A stretch of DNA of 64,000 bases from Haloarcula sp. DT43 (GCF_037078405.1 NZ_JAYMGZ010000001.1:372001-436000), one strand, 5' to 3'. Positions 1 to 8,355 are shown, counted from the first letter of the stretch. Program-made: numbers and translations. The notes: generated from the letters alone by a model not told the origin.

Positions 1-2
1 AC

Positions 3-758
3 ACCGCGGAGAAGGCGACACGGCGCGGCCGAGAGGGACGCGCGGACGCCGAACAGGCTATCGACGAACTCGACGAGATGGAGTCCCGCATCGACGACAT
101 TGCCGTCGCGGTCGAGAGCCTGGTCGACCAGATAAGCGAAATCGACGACATCGTCGAGGTCATCACGGACATCGCCGAGCAGACCAACATGCTCGCGCTG
201 AACGCCTCCATCGAGGCGGCCCGCGCGGACGTGAGCGGCGACGGGTTCGCCGTCGTCGCCGACGAGGTCAAGACCCTCGCCGAGGAGACCCGCGACGCCG
301 CGACGGACGTGTCCGACCGCATCGAGGCCGTCCAGCAGGAGGCCGGCGAGACCGTCAGCGACGTCGAGGCGACGAACCAGCAGGTGACCGACAGCGTCGA
401 GACCATCGAGTCGGCGCTGCGGGACTTCGAGGACATCGTCGACGTGCTCGGCGAGGTCAACGCCTCGATTCAGGAGATATCGGGAGCCACCGCCGAGCAG
501 GCCGAGACCACCCAGGAGGTCGTCGACATGGTCGACGAAGTCGCGGCGGTGAGCGAGCAGACCAACGAGGAGTCCGAGGCCGTCGCCGCCGCCGCCGAGG
601 AACAGACGGCGACGATTACCGAAGTGACAAACGAGGTTCGGGAGATGGCGGCCCAGACCGACGACCTGCGCGAGGTGCTCGCGGAGTTCGACGTCGCGGA
701 GGGCGCGGCCGGGCCGTCGAGGACAGCTACGACGGCCGTGCCGTCGGCCGACGACTGA
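3..758 (+). CDS. methyl-accepting chemotaxis (Htr-type) transducer, C-terminal part
   Basis: This is the cytoplasmic signalling end of a methyl-accepting transducer; the reading frame is open from the window edge, so the N-terminal sensor, membrane and HAMP parts lie outside. The conserved hairpin tip is present ([17 protein letters not shown]), followed by [15 protein letters not shown], which in this family docks CheA and CheW. The flanking sequence is a long coiled coil rich in Glu and Ala, with EQ/EE pairs of the kind methylated by CheR. The end is a flexible acidic and Thr-rich tail. Soluble or membrane-bound form and the signal sensed cannot be told from this fragment. Confidence 0.93.
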   Translation, partial: TAEKATRRGREGRADAEQAIDELDEMESRIDDIAVAVESLVDQISEIDDIVEVITDIAEQTNMLALNASIEAARADVSGDGFAVVADEVKTLAEETRDAATDVSDRIEAVQQEAGETVSDVEATNQQVTDSVETIESALRDFEDIVDVLGEVNASIQEISGATAEQAETTQEVVDMVDEVAAVSEQTNEESEAVAAAAEEQTATITEVTNEVREMAAQTDDLREVLAEFDVAEGAAGPSRTATTAVPSADD

Positions 759-764
759 CCCCCG

Positions 765-1241
765 CTACGCACGCGGGTCCCGGTCGGGTCCGGGGTACTC
801 GCCTTCCTTGACGACGGGGTACAGCGACTCCGGGTCGAACAGGCGGGCGAAGGCGTCCGGCGGTCTGACGCTCACGGCCATGTGACGGTTGAGCGCGGCA
901 CCGGTCCGGGCGCTCCGCAGTTCGGTATCGAACGAGAGCAACTGCTGTGCCCCGCCCCGGTAGGCCGCGGCCAGCGCGGGATGGTCGCCGGCCGGATGGT
1001 CGACGAGTTCGCAGTCGGGTTCGATACGCGCCCGCCAGTCGGCCGCCAGGTCGTCGTCGGCGAGGTCGGCGATGACGGCGGTCGCGTCGTCTAGCAGGTG
1101 GTCGCTGGCGACGAGCGTGACCCACGAGTGGCGGCGGACGTGGTCGAGTGCTGCGCGGGCGTCGCCGTCCGGCCCACACAGCAGGTCGGCGGCGAGGACG
1201 TCGGCGTCGGCGACGACGCGGGCCGGCGACGGCTCACGCAT
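765..1241 (-). CDS. PIN-like domain protein
   Basis: The 158-residue protein has the layout of a PIN-fold ribonuclease: VVADADVLAADLL near residues 9-21 offers the first acidic residues, a central acidic helical stretch follows, and a later LLSFDTEL segment could supply the last acidic residues of the site. It is read leftward and its start overlaps the end of a 34-codon gene by 8 bp, so the two are probably translated together. PIN proteins act as toxin ribonucleases or in rRNA and tRNA processing; which applies here is unknown. The assignment rests on motif pattern, not an alignment. Confidence 0.65.
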   Translation of the reverse strand: MREPSPARVVADADVLAADLLCGPDGDARAALDHVRRHSWVTLVASDHLLDDATAVIADLADDDLAADWRARIEPDCELVDHPAGDHPALAAAYRGGAQQLLSFDTELRSARTGAALNRHMAVSVRPPDAFARLFDPESLYPVVKEGEYPGPDRDPRA

Positions 1242-1338
1242 CGCCGTCCTCCGCCCGCCGCTCGTCGAGGGCCGTACGGACAGCGTCCACCGTGGTCTGG
1301 TAGTCCGTCGCGCGTTCGAACAGCGTCGCCCAGGTCAT
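1234..1338 (-). CDS. very small protein overlapping the PIN-like gene
   Basis: The predicted product has 34 residues, beginning MTWATLFERA and ending ERRAEDGDA, and reads as a single amphipathic helical unit. The ATG at 1338 is chosen over longer in-frame starts because the upstream codons look non-coding. Its end overlaps the PIN-like gene by 8 bp, the usual arrangement of translationally coupled pairs. It could be an antitoxin-like partner or an accessory helix; I recognise no family and infer a link only from the overlap. Confidence 0.5.
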   Translation of the reverse strand: MTWATLFERATDYQTTVDAVRTALDERRAEDGDA

Positions 1339-1606
1339 ACAGGGGACAGTGCCCCGACGGGCAAAAGCCGTACCGTCTGTCGCCCGTCGGCCGTCCGTCT
1401 GACGGGCATTTATGAGGACCGGTAGCATTCCCCTCGATACGGGCGCGCTGCACGGCTGCAGTGGCTGTCGGTGACACTGCGTGCCATCCTATCCTCCCCA
1501 GGCGCGCCCGGACACCGCGATCCTCCCTTTCATATTCCACTTCCCCCCGGCTTCCGACGGAGGCGAGTGCTATCGACTGGAAAAGCCGCCGTCGAGACCC
1601 GGGCGC

Positions 1607-2272
1607 TCAGGCCGGTGCGTCGCCCCGGAGCGTCGCCCGGATGTCGTCCAGCCCGCCGGGGTCGGCCATGATGGCGACGCTGTCGCCGGGTTCGATTTCC
1701 GTCTGTGGCAGCGGAATCGTCATCGGCTCGTGGTTCTTGCCGTGAGCGTAGATGTGGGCGTCGCCGGGCAGTTCCACCTCGACGACCCGTTTCCCGACGA
1801 ACGGCGAGTCCTCGGGGATGCTGATGCTGGCGACCGAGAGCTGTTCGGTCAGGTCGGCGAGGACGTTGAAGTCCCCGCCCAGCAGCGCCGTCTTCGCGCC
1901 GGCCGCGCCCAGCCGCTCGGGGTAGATAATCTCGTCCACGTCGGCGGCGTACTTCTCGTAAATCTCCTCGCGGTAGTCGGCGTCGATGCGCAGCACGGTC
2001 CGACAGCCGTGTTCCTTGCCAATCATGCAGGCGGTGAAGTTCGTGTTCAGGTCGCCCGTGAGGCCGCCGATAGCGTCCGCGGTCTCGATGCCGGCGTCGA
2101 GGAGGACGCTCTCCTCGTTGCCGTCGCCCTGGATGGTCTCGAAACCGGTCTCGGCGGCCCGTTCGACCTTCACCGGGTCGTTGTCGACGATGACGACTTC
2201 GTGGCCCTCGCTCTGCAGAATCCGTGCGGTCCGGATACCGACGCGGCCGTAGCCAACGATAACGAACTTCAT
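1607..2272 (-). CDS. TrkA-type K+ transport NAD-binding subunit
   Basis: This 221-residue protein regulates potassium uptake by binding NAD(H) or another nucleotide at the cytoplasmic face of a Trk/Ktr membrane subunit. The N-terminal Rossmann domain is clear: MKFVIVGYGRVG at residues 1-12, then VVIVDNDP for ribose binding and GDGNEE as the third loop. A TrkA_C domain occupies about residues 140-215. The start at MKF is preferred over an extra eight upstream codons because the Rossmann strand begins there. No Trk membrane subunit lies beside it, though a separate two-RCK channel is encoded at 9.85 kb. Confidence 0.9.
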   Translation of the reverse strand: MKFVIVGYGRVGIRTARILQSEGHEVVIVDNDPVKVERAAETGFETIQGDGNEESVLLDAGIETADAIGGLTGDLNTNFTACMIGKEHGCRTVLRIDADYREEIYEKYAADVDEIIYPERLGAAGAKTALLGGDFNVLADLTEQLSVASISIPEDSPFVGKRVVEVELPGDAHIYAHGKNHEPMTIPLPQTEIEPGDSVAIMADPGGLDDIRATLRGDAPA

Positions 2273-2328
2273 GCCCCACGGTACGACGGCCACCATTAAA
2301 AATGTGAACGGGTGACAGGGTGGCGCGG

Positions 2329-3432
2329 TTACCCTTCAGTCGTCCCGGCTTCGTCGGTGTTCGCGTCCTCGGTCTCTTCCGCTGGCGGCTCCTCAGTTTC
2401 GTCAGCGGGTGGTTCTTCGGTTTCGTCAGCGGGCGGTTCTTCAGTTTCGTCGACCGGCGGTTCTTCAGTTTCGTCGACCGGCGGTTCTTCAGTCTCTTCC
2501 GCTGGCGGTTCTTCGGTTTCGTCAGCGGGCGGCTCCTCAGTCTCTTCCGCTGGCGGTTCTTCGGTCTCTTCCGCTGGCGGCTCCTCGGTTTCGTCAGCGG
2601 GCGGTTCTTCAGTTTCGTCGACCGGCGGTTCTTCAGTTTCGTCAACCGGCGGTTCTTCGGTTTCGTCGACCGGCGGTTCTTCAGTTTCGTCAACCGGCGG
2701 TTCTTCAGTCTCTTCCGCTGGCGGTTCCTCGGACACCGCGGACTCGATAGTAATCTCGGCGAACGCGCCGTCGTCACGCGTGAAGACGCTGTGGACGTAC
2801 GTGCCCGGTTCGACGCCGGTCGTATCGACGGTGAACGTGACCTCGGTGGATTCGTTCGCGTCGAGGGTCACGGACTCGGCGGCGAGTGGCTCTCCGCCGA
2901 GTCGGAACTCGACGGTCTGTGTCGTGTTGAAGGCGTTCGGGTTGGCGACAGTCGCGTCGACGGTGACGTTGTCACCGGCGGCGGCGCTCGTCGGCGCGTC
3001 GAGGCTTTCCAGGGTGAACGAGTCGGAGACGGTGACCGCGGCGACCTGCCCGTCGTCGCTGGTGAAGACGCCGTGGCGGTAGTCACCGGGTTCGACGCCG
3101 GTCGTCCCGACGGCGAACTGGACGGTCGTGCTCTCGTCCGGGTCGAGCGTGACGAGCGTCCGGTCGACGACGGCACCGTCGAAGCGGAACGCCACGGACT
3201 CGGTCACCGTGGCGTTCTCGTTGTTCGTGACCGTCGCGGCCACGTCGGCAGTCGAGTTCGGCGCGACGCTCTCCGGCGCTGTCAGGGAGTCGACGGTGAC
3301 TCCTGTGTTCCCGGCCTGTTCGAGTGGCGATTCCTGTTGCGCTGTCACGCCCGGTACGGCCCCGGCCTGTGCGGCGAAGCCCCCGACGACGACCAGCGCG
3401 GCGAAGACGGCGAATGTGCGAGTTCGTATCAT
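2329..3432 (-). CDS. secreted CARDB-type protein with acidic proline-rich repeat tail
   Basis: The 367-residue product starts with a Sec-type signal peptide (MIRTRTFAVFAALVVVGGFAA, cleavage probably near AGA/VPG). Two CARDB-like beta domains follow, about residues 35-135 and 140-235, each with the pattern of 'valid/APTSAAAGDNVTV ... TVDTTGVEPGTY'. The last third is an 8-residue repeat, EEPPVDET or variants, in about 15 copies, ending without a membrane segment or a PGF-type anchor. CARDB domains mediate extracellular adhesion; the acidic Pro-rich tail resembles a stalk or spacer. A TATA-like TTTATGT lies about 40 nt upstream of the chosen start at 3432. Partner and function are unknown. Confidence 0.8.
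   Translation of the reverse strand: MIRTRTFAVFAALVVVGGFAAQAGAVPGVTAQQESPLEQAGNTGVTVDSLTAPESVAPNSTADVAATVTNNENATVTESVAFRFDGAVVDRTLVTLDPDESTTVQFAVGTTGVEPGDYRHGVFTSDDGQVAAVTVSDSFTLESLDAPTSAAAGDNVTVDATVANPNAFNTTQTVEFRLGGEPLAAESVTLDANESTEVTFTVDTTGVEPGTYVHSVFTRDDGAFAEITIESAVSEEPPAEETEEPPVDETEEPPVDETEEPPVDETEEPPVDETEEPPADETEEPPAEETEEPPAEETEEPPADETEEPPAEETEEPPVDETEEPPVDETEEPPADETEEPPADETEEPPAEETEDANTDEAGTTEG
2370..2733 (-). repeat. 24-bp coding tandem repeat (about 15 units)
   Basis: A 24-bp unit encoding EEPP(V/A)(D/E)ET is repeated about 15 times at the 3' end of the secreted CARDB gene. Units differ mainly at V/A and D/E and at silent sites, and VDET and AEET/ADET types are interspersed, which suggests unequal exchange rather than fresh slippage. 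Copy number is likely to vary between strains. Confidence 0.95.
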
Positions 3433-3775
3433 GAGTTGGTCGGCAATGCGAACGAGGCAACGGCTGAGAGACACATAAACCGGAGAGACAGTTCAACGGA
3501 GCATAATAACCTGCTAAGCGATGCGCCTCTCTCGCCGGGTGGACAATCTGAGATTGAGCGACGGGATGTCGGTCGGTGAATCGTTTTGCCGGTGATTAAG
3601 CACCCGAGCGGTGGCGAACGAACGCCCGACGACGGTGGCTGGTTCGCCGAGTAATAGACGGGCCGCACTGTTCAGTGGCGCGGTGAGGTGCGGCGACGCG
3701 TCGCACCCGGTGGTGTGACGGGCCGTCGACGACACCCTTTCGACACCGGTTTACCCGTCGACAGTGGAGGATGCG
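3433..3775. other. intergenic region between divergent genes
   Basis: These 343 bp hold the promoters of the leftward secreted protein (TATA-like sequence near 3472-3480) and of rnz (TTTACC near 3750, about 25 nt before the chosen ATG). I see no other gene or repeat. Confidence 0.6.
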
Positions 3776-4714
3776 ATGAATATGCGCGTGACGTTCCTGG
3801 GAACGAGTGGGGCCGTGCCGACGACCCAGCGCAACACGAGCAGCATCTTCCTGAACCGCGACGGCGACTACCTCCTGTTCGACTGCGGCGAGGGCACGCA
3901 GCGACAGATGATGCGCTACGGCACCGGCTTCGCCGTCGACCACCTGTTCGTCACGCATCTCCACGGCGACCACGTCCTCGGGATTCCGGGGCTGCTCCAG
4001 ACGTGGGACTTCAACGAGCGCGACCGCGCCATCGCCGTCCACACCCCGGCGGGCACGCGCGGGAACATCGAACAGCTCATCCAGGCCAACGGGACGACTC
4101 CCTCCTTTCCCGTCCGCATCAACGAGGTGTCGGCCGGCGACGTGGTTCTGGACCGGCCGGAGTACGAGGTCCGGGCCATCGAGACCGAACACCGGTGTGC
4201 CAGCGTCGGCTACGTCCTCGACGAGGACGACCGGAAGGGGAAGTTCGACCGCCAGAAGGCCGAGGAGGAGTTCGGCATCCCGCCGGGGCCGAAGTACTCG
4301 AAGCTCCACCGCGGCGAGGCCGTCGAACACGAGGGCGAGACCATCCAGCCGGAGGCCGTCGTCGGGCCGCCCCGTCCCGGCCGGCGGTTCGTCTACACCG
4401 GCGACACGCTCCCGACAGAGAGCGTCATCGAGGCGAGCGAGGGCGCGGACCTGCTCGTCCACGACGCTACCTTCGCCGAAGACCGGAAAGAGCGGGCGAA
4501 GGCGACGGCCCACTCCACCGCCCGGGAGGCCGCCGACGTGGCGCGACAGGCCGGCGCGTCGACGCTGGCGTTGACACACATCTCGACGCGCTACGCCGCC
4601 AGCGCCGACCAGTTGGTCGAGGAGGCCCGCGACGCCTTCGACGGCGAGGTCGTCCTCGCCGACGACGGGATGGAACGCCGCGTGGAGTTCCCGGACGCCG
4701 ACGAGTTCCGATGA
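3776..4714 (+). CDS. rnz: ribonuclease Z (tRNA 3' processing endonuclease)
   Basis: RNase Z cuts tRNA precursors after the discriminator base, making the 3' end ready for CCA addition in the cytoplasm. The 312-residue protein is a metallo-beta-lactamase fold with the zinc motif HLHGDH at residues 61-66, an upstream FDCGEGTQRQ segment, VYTGDT for a later metal ligand and LTHIS near the C-terminus. A middle insertion (about residues 135-180, DRKGKFDRQKA onward) matches the flexible arm region of the family. The ATG at 3776 is preferred to a GTG at 3764 because it lies about 25 nt from TTTACC, fitting a leaderless transcript. Confidence 0.95.
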   Translation: MNMRVTFLGTSGAVPTTQRNTSSIFLNRDGDYLLFDCGEGTQRQMMRYGTGFAVDHLFVTHLHGDHVLGIPGLLQTWDFNERDRAIAVHTPAGTRGNIEQLIQANGTTPSFPVRINEVSAGDVVLDRPEYEVRAIETEHRCASVGYVLDEDDRKGKFDRQKAEEEFGIPPGPKYSKLHRGEAVEHEGETIQPEAVVGPPRPGRRFVYTGDTLPTESVIEASEGADLLVHDATFAEDRKERAKATAHSTAREAADVARQAGASTLALTHISTRYAASADQLVEEARDAFDGEVVLADDGMERRVEFPDADEFR

Positions 4715-4753
4715 AATAGTGCAGCATTTATCCTTCGAAGCGATAGCGCAGCC

Positions 4754-5827
4754 ATGACTCACCGATTAGTCCACGTCGGTCTGGGCGGCCAGGGCTCGAC
4801 CTGGGCGACAGACGCGATTCCGCCGAACGTCGACGCCGACCGCATCGAGGTCGTCGCAGCGGTCGACACCGACCCCGAACGGCACGAACTGGCCGAACGA
4901 GAGCTCGGCCTCTCGCCCGAGGAGTGTTACACCGACCTCGAAACCGCGCTCTCGGAGCGTCCGGCTGACGTCTGTTCCATCGTGACGCCGCCGGCGACCC
5001 ACGAGGCCGTGGTGGAGACGGCACTGGCCCACGACCTGCACATCATCTCGGAGAAACCGATTGCCGACACCCTGGAAGGGTCGGTCCGGATCGCCGAGAA
5101 GGTCAGCGAGGCCGGCAAGAAGATGGGGGTCACGATGAGCCACCGGTTCGACCAGGACAAGACGACCTTCCGGCGGGCCGTTCAGGAGGCCGGCGACGTC
5201 GACTACTTGACGGGCCGGTACACGGGCAACGTCCGCGAGCGTGGCTTCTACGCCGACTACGTCTACGAGATGTCGAACATGCTCCTGCTCGACGGCGCTA
5301 TCCACCACCTCGACATCCTCGCGTCGCTGGTCGACGCCCCGTGTGAACGGGTGTACGCCGAGACGTGGACGCCCGACGAGGCGGACTACGACGGCGACTG
5401 CACCGGCTTCGTGACGCTGCACTTCGCCGACGGGACGCGCGCCCAGTACGAGGGCAGTTACGCCAACGCGACGACGCTGAACGGCTGGGGCCACGAGCAG
5501 TTCCGCGCCGAGTGCGCCGACCAGACCGTCGTCCTCGACCGCCGCGACGTCGAGCGGTTCCACGGCGACGACTACCGCACCGGGAACTTCGAGAGCATCG
5601 GCAGGGGCGACGGCGAGTCGGTGTCGCCCGCCGAGCGCCCCCACTGGAAGAACGCCTGGCTCATCGAGCAGTTCTGTGACTGGGTCGACGGCGGCGAGCC
5701 GATGCCGACGAGCGTCGACAGCGTCCTCGAATCGATGGCTATCGTCTTCGCCGCCATCGAGAGCAGCGAGACCGGCGAGGCCGTCGACGTGCAGGCGCTG
5801 CTCGACGACGCCCGCGCGAACGCCTAA
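4754..5827 (+). CDS. Gfo/Idh/MocA family oxidoreductase
   Basis: The 357-residue protein has the two-domain layout of NAD(P)-dependent sugar or inositol dehydrogenases. VHVGLGGQGS near residues 7-16 is the Rossmann loop, AAVDTD ends the second strand and SEKPIADT at residues 99-106 is the family's EKP active-site motif. The C-terminal half (HRFDQDKTTFRRAV onward) is the beta-sheet substrate domain. A TATA-like TTTATCC lies about 25 nt upstream of the ATG, suggesting a leaderless message. It ends 4 bp inside the convergent DJ-1 gene. The sugar substrate cannot be inferred from context. Confidence 0.9.
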   Translation: MTHRLVHVGLGGQGSTWATDAIPPNVDADRIEVVAAVDTDPERHELAERELGLSPEECYTDLETALSERPADVCSIVTPPATHEAVVETALAHDLHIISEKPIADTLEGSVRIAEKVSEAGKKMGVTMSHRFDQDKTTFRRAVQEAGDVDYLTGRYTGNVRERGFYADYVYEMSNMLLLDGAIHHLDILASLVDAPCERVYAETWTPDEADYDGDCTGFVTLHFADGTRAQYEGSYANATTLNGWGHEQFRAECADQTVVLDRRDVERFHGDDYRTGNFESIGRGDGESVSPAERPHWKNAWLIEQFCDWVDGGEPMPTSVDSVLESMAIVFAAIESSETGEAVDVQALLDDARANA

Positions 5828-6432
5828 CGGTCGCCGCGGAACACGTCGCCCCGTGGTTCGTACTCCATCTCCTCGCAGACAGCGGCGGCCACGTCCGCGC
5901 CCCATTCGCGCTCGACGAGATGGACGGCGAGGTCCAGCCCGGACGTGACGCCGCCACAGGTTAGCACGTCGCCGTCGTCGACGACCCGGGCATCGACGAC
6001 GGTGGCGTCGGTCGCCCGCAGGTCCTCGAGTGCGCCGCCGTGTGTCACCGCCTGGCGGCCGTCGAGCAGGCCGGCGCGGGCGAGCACCATCCCGCCGGTA
6101 CAGACGCCGGCGACGGTCGCACCGCGGCCGTGTGCCGCTGCGACGGCGTCGGGCAGGTCGCCGCGTTCGGTCTCCGTCCACACGCCGGCCTCGCTCCGGT
6201 CGTTCCACCCGCCGCCGGCGACGACGAGCAGGTCCGGGGCGACGTCGGTCAGCAGGCCGTCGGGTTCGACCCGGAGCCCGTGGCTCGCGGTGACTCGCTC
6301 GGACTCGCGCACCGAACGAAGCGTCACGTCCCAGGACGCGCCGAACCGGGCCGCGTTCTCGAACACCTCGTAGGGGCCGATGGCGTCCAGTTCGTCGAAC
6401 CCGTCGAAGCAGGCGATTGCGACAGTCTCCAT
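5824..6432 (-). CDS. DJ-1/PfpI family protein
   Basis: The protein (202 residues from METVAIACFDGF) has the class I glutamine-amidotransferase-like fold of DJ-1/PfpI. The nucleophile elbow AGVCTGGMVLA carries the reactive Cys, preceded by DLLVVAGGGWN and followed by VTHGG and TCGGVTSGLDLA. Family members are glyoxalase-III-like, isonitrile hydratase-like or stress-related; the C-terminal CGGVTSGLD pattern is closest to the isonitrile hydratase or AraC-N-terminal type. The start at 6432 is chosen because upstream codons would extend before the first strand. It converges with the Gfo/Idh gene. Confidence 0.85.
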   Translation of the reverse strand: METVAIACFDGFDELDAIGPYEVFENAARFGASWDVTLRSVRESERVTASHGLRVEPDGLLTDVAPDLLVVAGGGWNDRSEAGVWTETERGDLPDAVAAAHGRGATVAGVCTGGMVLARAGLLDGRQAVTHGGALEDLRATDATVVDARVVDDGDVLTCGGVTSGLDLAVHLVEREWGADVAAAVCEEMEYEPRGDVFRGDR

Positions 6433-6474
6433 GCTCACACCTGGGCCGACGGCGGCAAATAGTCCAGTGATACC

Positions 6475-6803
6475 GTGTGTCACGCGACCGGCGACCGCGA
6501 GGCCAAGAACGTGCTGGCCGTCTGCCGGGACCCGCGGAGCGACGACAACGACCTCGCTGTCCGCGTGTTCGCACCGTTCACGTGCCCGAGGACCCCGCGA
6601 CCGGCTCCTCCAACGGCTGTCTGGCCGCGTATCTCGCCCGCCACGAGGGACTCGGGAGCCCCGCCGTGGAGGCGCGCGTCGAACAGGGGTACGAGATGGG
6701 GCGGCCGTCGCTGTTGCACCTCTCGACGACCGGCAGCGGCGAGGACATCAGCGTCCGGGTCGGCGGCAGCGTCGTCCCCGTCGCCCGCGGCGACCTGCTG
6801 TGA
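6475..6803 (+). pseudogene. phzF-like isomerase remnant (truncated and frameshifted)
   Basis: The PhzF C-terminal signature VPEDPATGSSNGCLAAYL is present in one frame from about 6582 to 6803, ending in VRVGGSVVPVARGDLL. The preceding family segment, AKNVLAVCRDPRSDDNDLAVRVFAPF, is in a different frame from 6475 to about 6578. A net frameshift near 6575-6583 therefore splits the domain. The N-terminal half of a normal PhzF (about 280 residues), with its catalytic Glu, is missing because the DJ-1 gene begins at once upstream. A sequencing error could explain the frameshift but not the missing half. Confidence 0.85.
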
Positions 6804-6862
6804 GCGACCGCGACAGCCCCGCTATCGGCACACTCATTTCGTCCCGTACACAACCGCGGGCC

Positions 6863-7234
6863 ATGGAACTCGCACACACCGCAATCTGCGTCTCGGACCT
6901 CGACCGCGCGATGGCGTTCTACGGCGCGCTGGGCTTCGAGGAGACCAACCGCTTCACGCTGGACGGCGTCGAGAACGTCTATCTCGGCCGGGATGGCGAC
7001 GGCGACCTGCAACTCCGCTACGACCCCGACCGGACCACCCCGGTCGCGCCGAACCGCGCCGACGTGGACCACATCGCGTTCACCGTCGACGACGTCGAGG
7101 GGACCTACGAGGCGGCCATCGACGCCGGCGCTGCACCCGTGGTCGAACCGACGGAAATCGACGCCGCCGACGCTTTCGTCGCCTTCGTCGAGGACCCCGA
7201 GGGGTACACGCTGGAGTTCTACCGCTGGCTCTGA
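6863..7234 (+). CDS. VOC (glyoxalase/bleomycin resistance) family protein
   Basis: The 123-residue product is a single vicinal-oxygen-chelate unit pair: MELAHTAICVSDLDRAMAFYGALGFEE opens the first beta-alpha-beta-beta-beta module and VDHIAFTVDDVEGTYEA the second, ending DPEGYTLEFYRWL. The metal ligands expected for glyoxalase I are visible (His5, Glu near the end of each module: LQLRY and TLEFY), so a lactoylglutathione lyase-like or related metal enzyme is plausible. The true substrate is unknown. The ATG at 6863 is the one aligned with family starts. Confidence 0.88.
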   Translation: MELAHTAICVSDLDRAMAFYGALGFEETNRFTLDGVENVYLGRDGDGDLQLRYDPDRTTPVAPNRADVDHIAFTVDDVEGTYEAAIDAGAAPVVEPTEIDAADAFVAFVEDPEGYTLEFYRWL

Positions 7235-7342
7235 GCGGGACCGCCGAGAGTGGGAGCGGCAGTCAGTCACAGAAAAACTCGCTCACGGCTCACGTCGTTC
7301 GCCGTTCGCGCTCGAGGTTCTCACGCCGCTCGAACCTCACGA

Positions 7343-7364
7343 CGCCAGGACTGGGATTTGAACC
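7343..7364 (-). repeat. partial copy of the tRNA-Ser 3' end
   Basis: These 22 bp are identical to positions 7497-7518, the discriminator, acceptor and T-arm end of tRNA-Ser(GGA), in the same orientation. They lie 154 bp from the tRNA. Such 3'-end copies arise when integrases recombine at tRNA genes, so this may be an attachment-site scar. Confidence 0.75.
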
Positions 7365-7496
7365 GACGGCGAGACGGTCGCCTCGCTCCGCTCGGCGCTG
7401 CGACTCGCGTGCTCAAACCCCAGCAGTGTCGCATACCCGCTTCACGGATGCCGAGAACACGCTACGCGGTTCTCGACGGTATGTTCGCGGTAAAAG

Positions 7497-7578
7497 CGCC
7501 AGGACTGGGATTTGAACCCAGAATCCCGAAAGGGAACACGCTTTCCAGGCGTGCGCCTTACCGTTCGGCCATCCTGGC
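7497..7578 (-). tRNA. tRNA-Ser(GGA)
   Basis: Read leftward, the gene starts GCCAGGATGGCCGAACGG, has anticodon loop CTGGAAA (anticodon GGA), a long class II variable arm and T-arm GGTTCAAATCC, closing with the acceptor complement TCCTGGC. The 82-nt length fits archaeal tRNA-Ser. No CCA is encoded. Confidence 0.96.
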
Positions 7579-7607
7579 ACGCGTTTCGAGAGTGCGAGGG
7601 CGGGCGA

Positions 7608-7811
7608 TTAAGGGCTTTCGTTTCCGAACAGCCGCGGCTGCATGCGGTAGGACGCCAGCGTCGCCCCAATGCTGACGGCCACGGCGACGCCGGCTTTGGC
7701 CGAGAGCGACACCGGCGTCCCGGCCAGCAGTTCGTACCCCTGGACGAGGACCAGGAAGGCGAGGCCGCCGACGACGCCCCACAGGAGGCTGGCCTTCGTT
7801 CGCGGCTCCAT
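7608..7811 (-). CDS. small two-helix membrane protein
   Basis: The 67-residue product has two predicted transmembrane helices, about residues 8-27 (LLWGVVGGLAFLVLVQGYEL) and 38-56, with a short charged N-terminus and a polar tail. It resembles small conserved membrane proteins found only in haloarchaea. No enzymatic motif is present. It sits just downstream of tRNA-Ser in the leftward direction and upstream of the gap to the DUF1328-like gene. Confidence 0.65.
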   Translation of the reverse strand: MEPRTKASLLWGVVGGLAFLVLVQGYELLAGTPVSLSAKAGVAVAVSIGATLASYRMQPRLFGNESP

Positions 7812-7907
7812 CAGCGCCCTCCCCTCCGTATCGGCTCGGCTGGTGCGGTGCGTACAGGCCGTCGCATACCCGAAGCGGCGGTCGCCGCGGCTAAAACCCC
7901 GCCGGAA

Positions 7908-8117
7908 TCAGAGCAAGAACGTGACGAGTGCTAGCACGAGGAAGACGACGACGAGGAACTTCGCGGCGCGGAAGCTCAGCCCGGCGACGCCACGGAATCC
8001 GGCAATCCCGGCGACCACGGCCAGCACCACGAGGACAACGGCGTAGTACAACAGCCCGCCACCGGACTGCAGCGGCACGGTCGCAGTCGATAGTACTGCG
8101 AGCGGGGGCGCTACCAT
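7908..8117 (-). CDS. DUF1328-type small membrane protein
   Basis: The 69-residue protein has two hydrophobic helices, LLYYAVVLVVLAVVAGIAGF and a C-terminal one (FLVVVFLVLALVTFLL), separated by the short GVAGLSFRAAK segment. This pattern matches the small DUF1328/YtjA family. The start at MVAPPLAVL is preferred because the roughly 60 codons before it in the open frame do not look haloarchaeal. Role unknown; homologues are often linked to stress responses. Confidence 0.75.
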   Translation of the reverse strand: MVAPPLAVLSTATVPLQSGGGLLYYAVVLVVLAVVAGIAGFRGVAGLSFRAAKFLVVVFLVLALVTFLL

Positions 8118-8355
8118 CGGCCCCACCTGTTTCCGGGACGCCGGAGAACCTGAAGTGCAGTACTGTCGTGCAGTGTTGCCAGCGATGACATGGGCAAGCG
8201 TTCGACCCGCCACAGGGCCAGTGTTGTGCTTGCGAGGTGTGGTGGAAGCAGCCGGGAGTCGTCCCGTCGGGGCGCAACGGCGCAGTCGTTGATATGGCAA
8301 GCTCGGGCGGCTCGACGGGGCTTTCGCATGCAGGGTCCCGGCGTAGGCCGGTCGG

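Noticed and set aside
2370-2733. CRISPR-like array
   Set aside because: The repeat is a continuous in-frame 24-bp coding repeat without spacers.
1530-2777. 415-codon open frame opposite or beside TrkA and the repeat gene
   Set aside because: It is a basic Arg/Pro-rich shadow frame generated by the GC-rich code and the 24-bp repeat.
4766-6574. 602-codon leftward open frame over the Gfo/Idh gene
   Set aside because: Arg-rich composition and full overlap with recognised genes mark it as an antisense shadow.
8118-8355. Hidden gene or RNA between the DUF1328-type gene and ilvA
   Set aside because: No conserved motif, tRNA feature or acidic frame is found in these 238 bp.
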